A stretch of DNA of 64,000 nucleotides from Chroogloeocystis siderophila 5.2 s.c.1 (lineage in GTDB: Bacteria; Cyanobacteriota; Cyanobacteriia; Cyanobacteriales; Chroococcidiopsidaceae), in NCBI RefSeq assembly GCF_001904655.1, contig NZ_MRCC01000002.1:1-64000 (forward strand). Direction: 5' to 3'. Made by a program: the position numbers and the translations under genes. Below the pieces are notes generated by a model. The model was not told the DNA's origin. It ran no database searches and saw only the letters and a program-made list of their open reading frames with translations. Positions 1 through 8,337 of the stretch are shown here, piece after piece; positions within the stretch are counted from its first letter, which is position 1, and each line of letters starts with the position of its first letter.

Positions 1-55
1 ACATGATTGAAGTAGAGTGAGCCATCTCTACTATCCTTACTTATTCAGGACTACC
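1..55 (+). mobile_element. Right end of an IS1-family-like element (remnant)
   Basis: The last 24 bases before position 55 (TATCCTTACTT...AGGACTACC) match 21 of 24 bases at the right end of the IS1-family copy that finishes near 10253, in the same orientation. The match stops further left, so this may be another isoform or a decayed copy. The open frame that follows has lost its 5' part at this junction. Confidence 0.45.
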
Positions 56-392
56 CCCAAATTTATTTCGTCAATTATTTCCTTTCATTTTTAGTCTTCT
101 CGATGATGCCTTAATTGTGGGTCTTTCTCGACTGGGTTGTAACCTTCCCTGGCTGGAATGGCTCTCTTCCGCTGTAATGACTTGTACCGCACTGTACATA
201 GCTGTGCAATTCTGGCATTATGGCATACCAAAGCTAGTCCAGGTATGGCGCAAATTTAAGCAAAAACCAGACATCGTGAAAATCCCAGCCAGTTGGACAC
301 CCCAATGTTTTAGCAGAACGACGGTTACAATGGGTCATCTGGTTGAATATATTGGTGATGTAGAAGATCGCTCCCGTGTTGGCTGTTGGTGA
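56..392 (+). pseudogene. 5'-truncated membrane protein fragment
   Basis: The frame is open from base 21 to the stop at 392, with a GTG at 117 as the first conventional start. The region after the IS1-like end reads FSLLDDALIVGLSRLG and then a hydrophobic segment (about WLSSAVMTCTALYIAVQF), followed by a basic stretch. The LLDDALIVG part recalls DUF1232-type small membrane proteins, but the match is too short to assign. No ribosome-binding site precedes the GTG. I read it as the 3' part of a gene cut by the IS-like end at 55. It could be a short real gene; function unknown. Confidence 0.35.
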
Positions 393-494
393 ATATTGAC
401 AGAATTGGCAAAAACGTTAAGAAAAGGTACTAACTGCCCCAGTTCCCCAGAGGTCTTAGTTCCAGGACAGCTAGCACCTGATGAGAGGAACTCT

Positions 495-1055
495 TTAGCA
501 ATGCCACAAGAAACCGCGTTTACCTAATCGGCTAATTGCACCTTCTTGCTCAAATTGCTGTAGCAAGCGTGTTACTGTTACTCTTGTGGTGCCAATTACA
601 TCTGCCATATCTTGGTGCGTCAGACGGATCTCAACCAGAACTCCCTGCTTCGTTTCGCTGCCAAACTTATGAGCTAGCCATTTCAACAATTGCCATAGAC
701 GTTGTGGAACTTGTCCACTGCGCATCTGAAGCAGATCTTGCATTTGATAAATGTGAGACAGCATCACCTGATTGAGACTTTCAAACTGTCCAAAATTCAG
801 AGTATGCGCCTTTACATCAACTAAACACTCAATTTGGCAAGGATAAATACGAACAAGGGGCTGACCGACAATATCTCCTGTACCCCATAAACCAAGCGGG
901 ATCGCTAATCCATTTTCAGTAAAAGTCAATGTGCGAACGGCTCCGGTTTCGATTTGCCAGAGTGTAGTTGTGCTAAGTGGCAAAAACTCTCGCCGTTTAA
1001 ATGTTTGGATCGCTGAATGGTTGAATTGAGACAGCATGAGGCTAGTATTCATCAT
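495..1055 (-). CDS. Crp/Fnr-family transcriptional regulator (short form)
   Basis: This 186-aa protein is a Crp/Fnr-type regulator. The N-terminal part (about residues 15-75) is a shortened cyclic-nucleotide-binding beta-barrel. The C-terminal half carries a Crp-type winged helix with the signature LTHQDMADVIGTTRVTVTRLL at about residues 143-163. It lacks some of the N-terminal length of CRP (usually 210-230 aa) and no cAMP-contact motif is evident, so the ligand is unknown. The start overlaps the stop of the upstream gene (1042-1446) by 14 bp, and it is the last gene of the minus-strand Mg2+ locus. It resembles the regulator at 31945-32544, which also sits close to an mgtE gene. The family call is secure; control of Mg2+ transport is inference. 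Confidence 0.85.
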   Translation of the reverse strand: MMNTSLMLSQFNHSAIQTFKRREFLPLSTTTLWQIETGAVRTLTFTENGLAIPLGLWGTGDIVGQPLVRIYPCQIECLVDVKAHTLNFGQFESLNQVMLSHIYQMQDLLQMRSGQVPQRLWQLLKWLAHKFGSETKQGVLVEIRLTHQDMADVIGTTRVTVTRLLQQFEQEGAISRLGKRGFLWHC

Positions 1056-1446
1056 GAGTTTTTTGCTGTGAGCGATCTGTAGATCTTGAGAGAGTGCGCC
1101 ATTTTAACACCAGAAAGGTGTGTAAATCTTTGATATTGCGTTTCTCTAGCCATCCTAGCCAAGCAAGTGCCCAGCGCAAAGGGCAGTGTGACAATATCCA
1201 ACACCAGAGGCGATCTCCAAGCGAATATTGATTTGATGGCAGACTTCCTCTTAAACGAGATAGCCGAATTGCATAACGAACTGCCGAGCGTTCAGCTTTC
1301 AGCGCTAACTGCTGGAAAATTTCCCGATGCAGTTCGCGGGATTCGCGTTTAGCTAATGTCCAGTAAATTCGGGATGACATCCAACTGCGGCGATAAGAAC
1401 GCTGAAATACTGCAATCAAGCGCGATTTTAGAGTTCGTTTGCTCAA
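1042..1446 (-). CDS. Small protein with ferritin-like helical segment
   Basis: The 134-aa product has the segment YWTLAKRESRELHREIF...LKAERSAVRYAIRLSRL at about residues 28-65. This is laid out like the first helix pair of rubrerythrin/VIT-associated ferritin-like domains (E...H...E patterns), but the rest of the four-helix bundle is missing and most metal ligands are not recognisable. The remainder is basic and Trp-rich with a short hydrophobic stretch (LRWALAWLGWL). Its end overlaps the Crp/Fnr start, which suggests translational coupling. It may be a truncated ferritin-like/VIT protein or a lineage-specific small protein; no function is claimed. Confidence 0.55.
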   Translation of the reverse strand: MSKRTLKSRLIAVFQRSYRRSWMSSRIYWTLAKRESRELHREIFQQLALKAERSAVRYAIRLSRLRGSLPSNQYSLGDRLWCWILSHCPLRWALAWLGWLEKRNIKDLHTFLVLKWRTLSRSTDRSQQKTHDEY

Positions 1447-1497
1447 GCTTCACCTCCCGCAGGCAGAGCCGTACAAAAACGAGGCAAGTCTACCTGT

Positions 1498-1896
1498 CTA
1501 ATCGCCACAGTCATTCTTATCAACTGTTGCAGCAGGTTGAGTCATCAAATTACCAAACAGCCAGTGGAGAGCTATCTGAAATTCTGCCCTCAGATTTGCG
1601 ATCAATTGTTCTGTCACCTCAGTAGGTAAGGTGGCAAACAGATGATATCGCCTTTCGGTTTCCATTGCTTTTAGCACCCCAATTAACTCTGATACTTCCA
1701 TCGCTTGGAGTAACTCTGCCTGTTCCGTTGGTGGTAAATCATTGAGAACAATTGCTGCCAAGCCTTCTCCTAAAATCTGGAGCGCTAATATGCGCTGTTC
1801 TAGATCTTCAGTCAATGGTCGTGCTGTTGCAGACATACTGAGGTAACTAGCAAGCTGTTGTGTAAAATCTTGAAAAGGCATTGATAGTTGAGACAT
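1498..1896 (-). CDS. Stand-alone MgtE N-terminal-like domain protein
   Basis: The 132-aa protein contains helical repeats typical of the cytoplasmic N domain of MgtE (residues about 45-105: LNDLPPTEQAELLQAMEVSE, then LFATLPTEVTEQLIANL). It has no CBS domains and no transmembrane pore. A strong GGAGGTGA-type ribosome-binding site precedes the ATG. It is one of three such short proteins in this locus (also 2525-2839 and 4811-5149) around the complete mgtE at 2955-4328. In MgtE the N domain helps gate the channel by Mg2+-dependent packing, so a free N-domain might modulate the channel; that role is inference. Confidence 0.6.
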   Translation of the reverse strand: MSQLSMPFQDFTQQLASYLSMSATARPLTEDLEQRILALQILGEGLAAIVLNDLPPTEQAELLQAMEVSELIGVLKAMETERRYHLFATLPTEVTEQLIANLRAEFQIALHWLFGNLMTQPAATVDKNDCGD

Positions 1897-1968
1897 GAGT
1901 TCACCTCCTTTGTTGCTGAATAAGGCTGCTCAATCGTGTTAAAGCCATTGACGATTATTGTTTGCCCA

Positions 1969-2496
1969 TCAAACTGAGCGATCCAGTGCGCGGATAAAAG
2001 CATCGTGAGGTGGAATGCCTTGCTTGAGCAGCTTGACATACTGCAACTCTGCCTGTCGAGCACATAATTCAGCCCATTGCGTATCCAAAATTGCCAAATC
2101 GATGCAGGCTTGCGGTGGAACTCTAGTATCAGCAAACAGCGAGTTCTGATGGTGGGATGATGTCGGCTGGATATCTCTAACTCGATACCCTGCAAAGCTT
2201 TGATACGTTATATAGCCTTGCCAACTCATGTAGCTCATTTCTAACTCTGAGTGATGGATTCTCCATTCATCCATCCCACATCCCTCAGTTGGCGTGACGT
2301 ACCTGGCAACTAGAATAGCCTTGCAGGCAAGGCAAGAAAGAATGCAGCAGCTATTGACAATCAGCCAGTCGTACCATTCTGCTTTGTTTTGCGCAATTTT
2401 GGAGGTTGAGATGATGACAGCAGCGATCGCGCTACCAATTCCAATGGCAGTGCCCAATTTCCAAAGATATCTCTGATTGTGAGGTTTAAACACCAT
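1969..2496 (-). CDS. Two-TM hypothetical membrane protein
   Basis: The start is placed at the ATG at 2496, preceded by AGGAG and an 8-nt spacer; a longer frame begins at 2541 but overlaps the upstream gene. The 175-aa product has two N-terminal membrane helices (about residues 13-32 and 43-62, the latter rich in Cys/Leu), then a soluble region of about 110 residues containing an aromatic segment (SYMSWQGYITYQSFAGYRV). I do not recognise the family. It lies 28 bp downstream of an MgtE-N-type gene and upstream of another, so it is probably part of the Mg2+ locus transcript. Confidence 0.6.
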   Translation of the reverse strand: MVFKPHNQRYLWKLGTAIGIGSAIAAVIISTSKIAQNKAEWYDWLIVNSCCILSCLACKAILVARYVTPTEGCGMDEWRIHHSELEMSYMSWQGYITYQSFAGYRVRDIQPTSSHHQNSLFADTRVPPQACIDLAILDTQWAELCARQAELQYVKLLKQGIPPHDAFIRALDRSV

Positions 2497-2524
2497 TGTT
2501 AATATCTCCTGTCTTTTCTCTTTA

Positions 2525-2839
2525 CTACCCATCAGGAGCATTCAGGAGAGAGTAGACAATCTCTTCAGAAGACTCCCGCTGCAAAGACTGAGAAACGGGT
2601 AAAACTTCAGGATCGGCTATGCCCTGAAGCAGGCTTGCCTGCTGGTCATAGGTTAGGGCTTCAAAAACATTGATCGCCTTGTCCTTCTCCAACAGCCGAA
2701 ATGCTAGACCGCGTTTGTGAGGTTCAATTTCAAGAAGCGATCGCACCAACACGGCTAAAGGCAGTTGATTGGCTGTTTGCTTTGTAGCTGCTAGAGATTT
2801 GGGTTGATGTAGTAAGTCATTGAAAACATTTCGTTGCAT
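2525..2839 (-). CDS. Stand-alone MgtE N-terminal domain protein
   Basis: From the ATG at 2839 the protein has 104 aa. It begins MQRNVFNDLL and closely parallels the first 85 or so residues of the full MgtE next to it (MQRNTLNDLL; shared SLLEIEPxKRxLAFRLLEKDKAI), then stops before the CBS region. This is best explained by duplication of the 5' end of mgtE. An alternative TTG start at 2866 is less likely because the ATG aligns with the MgtE start. It has no membrane helix. A role as an MgtE-associated regulator is possible but untested; it could also be a decaying duplicate. Confidence 0.65.
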   Translation of the reverse strand: MQRNVFNDLLHQPKSLAATKQTANQLPLAVLVRSLLEIEPHKRGLAFRLLEKDKAINVFEALTYDQQASLLQGIADPEVLPVSQSLQRESSEEIVYSLLNAPDG

Positions 2840-2954
2840 GGGCTGCTTTCTGAATGAGTGGGTCAATCTGACTCACTATTTAAAGCGCTCTTTTATTGAC
2901 AGAAGCAAACTCTACCTCTACAGAAGGCACTGGATAAGGTGAAATAAAAATACA

Positions 2955-4328
2955 TCAGGTTTGAATGTCAAGCAGCAAGGATACTAGATAGAAGTAGAGC
3001 AACAGCCCAGTGAAGTCTTTAATAGTTGTAATAAAGGGGTCGGCGGCTGGTCCATGATCAAACCCCACCTTTAACAAAAGCCAGGGTAGCAGCGCGCCTA
3101 AGACCGCCGCCAGGGTGACAACCGCAAACAGGGAAATCCCGACAGCCAAGCCGAGTTGGGGTACTCCGTTAGGTGCTCCCTGCCATATATAGGCGATCGC
3201 ACCACCTGCAACGCCCAAGATCGCACCCATGATCGCGCCAATGTAGAATTCTCGGAATAAGTAACTGCCATAATGCCGGATGTCGATATGCTGCCATGCC
3301 AGTCCACGGGCAAAGATAGTTGTCGATTGAGTGCCCACGTTCCCACCCATATCCATTACTACCGGAATAAAAACGGCAACGACGACGACCGTTTCCAAAA
3401 CTTCCTCAAAGTTTTGAATCACTCCTCCCACGACCATGCCGCCAATCAGGGTAATAATCAAACAGGCGATCCGCAGCTGAACAGCATAGCGAATGGAACC
3501 CCGAACCAGTTTTTCACTCCAAGCTTGATCGCGACCTAGTAAATTACCGACTCCAGCTTGAGCAAGGGCAGCAGCGGAGGCTTCTTCTTCAATGAGGTCA
3601 ATGACGTCATTAAAGGTAATATCCCCTACTAGCCGTCCTTCGCTATCAAGTACGGGGATGGCAGGCAAGTTATAATCTTTGAGCAAACGAGCCGCTTGCA
3701 TTTCAGAAGCCGTAGCACCAATGGCAATGTCTTTCCCGTCGATTAACCGCTCAATCGGCATTTCAGGATTGGCTTTAATCAGGCGCACTGTGCGAATAAA
3801 GCCGCGATAGAATCCCTGTTTGTCAATTACAAAGACCATATCCAGTTCATCATCCCGCAGGTTTGTTTCCCGCACTGAGGCGTGTACTTCCTCGGCTGTG
3901 GTTGTTTCTCGCACTGCCAGATAGCGCAGGCTCATCCGCCGCCCCACACTGCCTTCGGGATACCCTAGCAGCAAGTCAACAGCTGCACGCGATTCAGGAC
4001 TAAGTTGGCTTAACAGTCGTTTGGTGACTTTGGCAGGCAGTTCTTCAAATAGCCGCACCCGCTGCTCTGGATCGAGAGCTTCCAAGATCGGAACAATTTC
4101 GGGATCCTCCATTGCCTGAATCAAGTTTGCCTGTTCGTCAGGATGGAGAAATTCAAAGACAGCGATCGCCTTATCTTTCTCTAATAACCGAAACGCCAGC
4201 ACCCGCTTTTTCGGTTCAATTTCAAGAAGCGATCGCACCAACTCAGTCACGCTCAGCTGATTTGCGGTTCGTTTTGCGGCTCCCAGTGCCTTGGGTCGCA
4301 GTAAGTCATTCAGTGTGTTTCGTTGCAT
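2955..4328 (-). CDS. mgtE: Magnesium transporter MgtE
   Basis: This 457-aa protein has full MgtE architecture: an N-terminal helical domain (about 15-125, ending LFEELPAKVTKRLLSQLSPE), two CBS domains (about 130-255), the plug helix, and five membrane helices (about 285-455). The pore signature GGNVGTQSTTI is present, and the acidic residue of the last helices (PFITTIKDFTG) that binds Mg2+ in the pore is retained. MgtE is a Mg2+-gated channel in the plasma membrane. It sits mid-locus on the minus strand among stand-alone copies of its own N domain and downstream of mgtA. A second mgtE is at 33868-35262; the two differ substantially in their N domains. Confidence 0.95.
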   Translation of the reverse strand: MQRNTLNDLLRPKALGAAKRTANQLSVTELVRSLLEIEPKKRVLAFRLLEKDKAIAVFEFLHPDEQANLIQAMEDPEIVPILEALDPEQRVRLFEELPAKVTKRLLSQLSPESRAAVDLLLGYPEGSVGRRMSLRYLAVRETTTAEEVHASVRETNLRDDELDMVFVIDKQGFYRGFIRTVRLIKANPEMPIERLIDGKDIAIGATASEMQAARLLKDYNLPAIPVLDSEGRLVGDITFNDVIDLIEEEASAAALAQAGVGNLLGRDQAWSEKLVRGSIRYAVQLRIACLIITLIGGMVVGGVIQNFEEVLETVVVVAVFIPVVMDMGGNVGTQSTTIFARGLAWQHIDIRHYGSYLFREFYIGAIMGAILGVAGGAIAYIWQGAPNGVPQLGLAVGISLFAVVTLAAVLGALLPWLLLKVGFDHGPAADPFITTIKDFTGLLLYFYLVSLLLDIQT

Positions 4329-4596
4329 AATATATTTCCTATGATTGAATGTCCAATTGTGTTGGAGAACGAGATAAGTAGATGGGCATAACTACGGGTA
4401 ATGGGTAATTGGACAATAGACGTTTTTTCCGCGACCAATTACTAATTACCAACCTTTAAATGAAGTTGATTTCACCCATTTACTTAGCTGTTCCCATTGT
4501 TAAATCTGCGCGCAAGCGTCTTAGGGTGATTTGTCACCCGTTTCCAGCCCAGTCATCAAGTTCACTTGTTAAAGCAAGGATTCAGGGTAAGAGAAA
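4329..4596. other. Intergenic stretch with short inverted GGTAATTGG repeats
   Basis: The stretch lies between mgtE and the small membrane ORF. It contains GGGTAATTGG near 4400 and CCAATTACTAATTACC near 4435, an imperfect inverted pair of a kind that recurs elsewhere in the window (for example near 60600 and 61640). No coding signal. Confidence 0.4.
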
Positions 4597-4719
4597 TTAC
4601 AGATCGCTGAAATCTCTCTCTTTAGACTTAACCCCACTGCTCGGAAGAAGCATTATGCCCAGAACAATAGCCAAAGTCAGGCAAGCTGCAATCACTAAAA
4701 AAATGATGTCAGTTTTCAT
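4597..4719 (-). CDS. Single-TM small membrane protein (40 aa)
   Basis: From the ATG at 4719, preceded by AGAGG about 10 nt upstream, the frame encodes 40 residues: MKTD, then about 23 hydrophobic residues (IIFLVIAACLTLAIVLGIML), a proline, and a charged tail ending KSKERDFSDL. This is a typical small bitopic membrane protein. It lies between mgtE and mgtA genes on the same strand. Short TM proteins such as MgtS, MgtR and KdpF are known to bind and tune Mg2+ or K+ P-type ATPases; this one has no clear sequence match to them, so the analogy rests on size and position only. Confidence 0.5.
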   Translation of the reverse strand: MKTDIIFLVIAACLTLAIVLGIMLLPSSGVKSKERDFSDL

Positions 4720-4810
4720 AGGTGTTAAACCTCTTGGTGTAGAATTGTTTTGCGCGTTAGCGCATGATTGAATCATGCGTGGATTCACTCAGCTTGCCAG
4801 TGCCATCACC

Positions 4811-5149
4811 TCAGATGTCAGCGGTTGCATAGCTGAGGCGGAATTGTCCTCGGCGTAAAATGGCGAGCAATACTGCCTGCTCATCTGGCTCTAACAGATT
4901 TAAAAGCCAACTCTGCTCTGAACTTTCCATGGCATACAGCAAAATAAGCTGCTCCTCGAAGCGAAGACCTCTAAAGACATGCAGTGCAGTTGGTTCCTCC
5001 AGCAGCAAAAAAAGCAAGACTCGTTTGTTAAGTGCGATCGTGGGAAGCAGACTGACTAACTCACCCACGTTTAGTTGATTGACTGCTTGCTTCATTGCTT
5101 CTAGCGTCGGCTGCTGCAAAATATCTCGCAGTGCATTTTGTCGGGTCAT
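4811..5149 (-). CDS. Stand-alone MgtE N-terminal-like protein
   Basis: The start is the ATG at 5149, which has a GGAG site 8 nt upstream. The 112-aa protein starts MTRQNALRDILQQPTLEAMK and follows the MgtE N-domain pattern (NQLNVGELVSLLP, then ALHVFRGLRFEEQLILLYAM, then LLNLLEPDEQAVLLAIL), but is more diverged than the copy at 2525-2839. It lacks CBS and membrane parts. The gene lies just downstream of the conserved small protein 5178-5447 and is likely cotranscribed with it. Probably a paralogue of the MgtE gating domain. Confidence 0.6.
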   Translation of the reverse strand: MTRQNALRDILQQPTLEAMKQAVNQLNVGELVSLLPTIALNKRVLLFLLLEEPTALHVFRGLRFEEQLILLYAMESSEQSWLLNLLEPDEQAVLLAILRRGQFRLSYATADI

Positions 5150-5177
5150 AGTTATATCTCCTTGGTGTAAGGTGCAT

Positions 5178-5447
5178 CTAAACTTCTTCAATTTCAATTT
5201 GATCGAGCGTTGATTGATGGCTATTCAAATCGCCAAGATTTAGTGCGGTATATTCCTCAAACTGTTGCCAGAGTTCTACTAATCTGTGATACGCATCACT
5301 CGGTGCAACCTTACCATTCGTCTGTAGACCGCACAGTAGCGACACCTGGTGGGCGAAGTACTGCAAGTGAAGATTAAATGCGATATGTTCTGGAATGAAT
5401 TCTCCCCGATAACGAGAGCGGGGATAGAAGAAATCAAACTTATTCAT
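5178..5447 (-). CDS. Conserved cyanobacterial hypothetical protein
   Basis: The 89-aa product begins MNKFDFFYPRSRYRGEF and contains FNLHLQYFAHQVSLLCGLQTNGKV and a final acidic tail. I recognise this as a small conserved protein widespread in cyanobacteria (the group sometimes catalogued as DUF7219), but no function is known to me. It has a GGAGG-type site close to the ATG. It lies between mgtA and an MgtE-N-type gene on the same strand. Confidence 0.65.
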   Translation of the reverse strand: MNKFDFFYPRSRYRGEFIPEHIAFNLHLQYFAHQVSLLCGLQTNGKVAPSDAYHRLVELWQQFEEYTALNLGDLNSHQSTLDQIEIEEV

Positions 5448-5625
5448 GGCTACCTCCTGGTTTGCTGCAAAGAGTAAGCATGGAACTTGGAGCGTGGATC
5501 TGTTGTCAGAATGAGCGAGAAATGATATCAGTTGATACCGTCGTGACTAATGAACGGCGGGATACAATTTGCGATCAGTGAGCAATTGATGAGTTGGAGC
5601 GAACAAAGCTTCACGTTTGCCTGTC

Positions 5626-8337
5626 TTACAGCCACGATCTAAATCGGTGGATGTATAAGCCCTTGATGAATTGTGTCAGTAGACAGTAGCCCAACAAGGT
5701 CATAAACAGCCAGGGGAAGTAACTGCTGGGCAATGGGATCAATCCGATCGCTGCGCCATAGGGGGAAAAAGGAATGTAAATGCCAATAGCCATAATTGCC
5801 CCCGTCGTCAGCAATACAGGTAGCGATGCGATGCTTTGAACGAAGGGCACCCGCGCTGTGCGGATCATGTGAACGATCAGCGTCTGCGACAGCAATCCTT
5901 CAATAAACCAGCCCGATTGGAACAATGGTGCGTTTGCCTCAGTATTTGCCCCAAATACACCCCACATCAATGCATACGTGGTGTAGTCGAAAATTGAGCT
6001 AATAGGACCAACGAAGATCATAAAAGTTGCGATGCTCCTAGGGTCCCACTTGCGCGGTTTCCGCAAGAAATCGCGGTCTACTGAGTCCCAAGGTATGGAG
6101 ATCTGTGAGATGTCATACAACAAATTTTGCGTCAGTAGATGAATTGGCAGCATTGGCAAGAAGGGCATCAAGGCACTACCACCCAACACGCTGAACATAT
6201 TGCCAAAGTTAGAACTTGCTGTCATTTTGATGTACTTGATGATGTTGCCGAAGGTACGGCGTCCTTGAATGACACCTTCTTCGAGCACCACCAAGCTTTT
6301 TTCTAACAGAATGATATCTGCTGACTCTTTAGCAATGTCTACTGCTGTATCTACAGAGATGCCCACATCAGCATCACGCAGGGCGGCTGCATCATTAATA
6401 CCGTCGCCCAGATAACCGACAGTATGTCCTCGGTTTTGCAGTGCTCGAATCACCCGCGCTTTCTGAAGTGGGGTCATTTTGGCAAACACCGTGGTCTGTT
6501 CAACTACCTCTGCCAATTCTTCGTCAGACATCTTTTCTACATCAGCACCGAGCAAAACTCTTTGCACGTCTAACTCAACTTCACGACAGACTTTGCGGGT
6601 GACAATGTCGTTGTCACCAGTGATTACCTTCACTTCTATGCCATTTTGGTTGAGCGCGGCGATCGCTTTTGCAGCTGAGTCCTTGGGCGGATCGAGAAAG
6701 CCGATATATCCCACCAAAACCAGGTCAGCTTCATCTTTTGTACCGTAGGGTTCTAAGCGCGGTGGGGTTTGCTTATAAGCTACAGCCAGCACCCTCAATC
6801 CGTCTGCGTTGAGGTGGTTCGTGAGTTGTTTGGCTTCGCGCTTGACTTGATCGGTAATCGGACAAGTGCGACCATTCTCTATGATGCGAGTACAGATACT
6901 CAGTACCTCTTCCACCGCACCTTTGCAAATCAGCACATGCTGGCGATCGCGTTCTAGCACGACCGACATCCGCCGCCGCACAAAGTCAAAGGGAATTTCA
7001 TCTACCTTGCGGTAAGCACTCTCAGTTGCTTGCAATCCCCTTGCCTGCCCATACTCCAGCACTGCCACATCCAGTAGATTTTTCAATCCGGTTTGGTTAA
7101 AGCTGTTCTGGTAGGCATATTCCAACACCCGATCGTCTTGCTGTCCGTGGATATCCAAATGCACTTCTAAGATGATCTTGTCCTGAGTCAACGTGCCGGT
7201 TTTGTCAGTGCAGAGGATATTCATCGCCCCAAAGTTTTGGATCGCGTTGAGTCGCTTGATCACTACCTTTCGGTTCGCCATTGACACAGCTCCCTTTGCC
7301 AGGTTTGCCGTCACGATCATCGGCAACATTTCGGGGGTGAGTCCCACCGCCACCGACACGCCAAATAAGAAGGCTTGCCACCAGTCACCTTTGGTTAGCC
7401 CGTTGACCAAAAAAACGATCGGCACCATCACCAGCATGAACCGAATTAGCAGCCAGGTGACACTGTTGATGCCCTTGTCAAAGCTCGTTTGAGCGCGCTT
7501 ACCTACCAGGGTTTTTGCCATCGAGCCAAAGTAAGTATTATCTCCCGTTGCGACGACGACGGCGGTAGCACTCCCACTCACAACGTTAGTTCCCATAAAG
7601 CAGATATTATCTAGCTCTAGAGGATTCTGGAACTCATTAGTGTAAACATCCGTTCGCTTTTCAACAACGCCCCCCAGCGTGTCATATTTCTCTACGGGCA
7701 GCGACTCTCCCGTGAGCACAGATTGGCTAACATACAGATCTTTAGAGCCAATCAGCCGCATATCTGCAGGCATCATGTCGCCAGCTGCCAGTTGAATAAT
7801 GTCACCTGGCACGATCTCACTCATGGGGACGTCCTGCGGTTTCCGTCCCTGCCGCAATACAGTAGTCGTAGTTCGTACTAATGCCTTGAGTTTCTCTGCC
7901 GCTTGGGTAGAGCGGTATTCTTGCCAGAAGCGAAGTAGAGCACTGACGGCGATCATAATTGAGAGGATAATCACCGTTTCATAGCTGCGATCCTCTGGTT
8001 CTGCCATGATGATGTCAGTGACGACAGAGATCGCTGCCAGAAACGCAAGAATGCTAATGAAAGGATTGAGAAACGCTTGAAAAAGCTGCGCATACCAGGT
8101 GGGTGGCTTCTCGTGTGTGACTTCGTTTAAGCCATACTGGCTGCGGCGACGGGTTACTTCTTCCAGGCTCAGTCCGGCTGTACTTGTTCCGAGGTATCCC
8201 AGTGCTTCCTCTGGCTTCAAACGGGCGGTGGCAATCAGTTGCTCTGAAATACGTAAAAGCGCTTTTCTAGTAGCTGCTTCAATCCCTTTCAGTTGCTTGC
8301 GCTGCTTGCCAGCAGCGGCGTTTCTTGTTGTTTTCAT
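5626..8337 (-). CDS. mgtA: Magnesium-translocating P-type ATPase
   Basis: This 903-aa P3B-type ATPase imports Mg2+ across the plasma membrane. Landmarks are the N-terminal cation-ATPase segment (GTSTAGLSLEEVTRRRSQYG), the actuator TGES near residue 210, the phosphorylation motif DKTGTLT near 377, and the hinge GDGINDAAAL near 643. About ten membrane helices include the MgtA-type LPMLPIHLLTQNLLYDIS segment. The ATG at 8337 with AAGGA 9 nt upstream is preferred to a TTG 12 codons earlier. Length matches MgtA/MgtB (about 900 aa). It is the first large gene of the minus-strand Mg2+ locus. Confidence 0.93.
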   Translation of the reverse strand: MKTTRNAAAGKQRKQLKGIEAATRKALLRISEQLIATARLKPEEALGYLGTSTAGLSLEEVTRRRSQYGLNEVTHEKPPTWYAQLFQAFLNPFISILAFLAAISVVTDIIMAEPEDRSYETVIILSIMIAVSALLRFWQEYRSTQAAEKLKALVRTTTTVLRQGRKPQDVPMSEIVPGDIIQLAAGDMMPADMRLIGSKDLYVSQSVLTGESLPVEKYDTLGGVVEKRTDVYTNEFQNPLELDNICFMGTNVVSGSATAVVVATGDNTYFGSMAKTLVGKRAQTSFDKGINSVTWLLIRFMLVMVPIVFLVNGLTKGDWWQAFLFGVSVAVGLTPEMLPMIVTANLAKGAVSMANRKVVIKRLNAIQNFGAMNILCTDKTGTLTQDKIILEVHLDIHGQQDDRVLEYAYQNSFNQTGLKNLLDVAVLEYGQARGLQATESAYRKVDEIPFDFVRRRMSVVLERDRQHVLICKGAVEEVLSICTRIIENGRTCPITDQVKREAKQLTNHLNADGLRVLAVAYKQTPPRLEPYGTKDEADLVLVGYIGFLDPPKDSAAKAIAALNQNGIEVKVITGDNDIVTRKVCREVELDVQRVLLGADVEKMSDEELAEVVEQTTVFAKMTPLQKARVIRALQNRGHTVGYLGDGINDAAALRDADVGISVDTAVDIAKESADIILLEKSLVVLEEGVIQGRRTFGNIIKYIKMTASSNFGNMFSVLGGSALMPFLPMLPIHLLTQNLLYDISQISIPWDSVDRDFLRKPRKWDPRSIATFMIFVGPISSIFDYTTYALMWGVFGANTEANAPLFQSGWFIEGLLSQTLIVHMIRTARVPFVQSIASLPVLLTTGAIMAIGIYIPFSPYGAAIGLIPLPSSYFPWLFMTLLGYCLLTQFIKGLYIHRFRSWL

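Noticed and set aside
4460-4771. 103-aa plus-strand frame opposite the small TM ORF
   Set aside because: Basic, no family, no ribosome-binding site; the minus frame has a clean TM helix and RBS.
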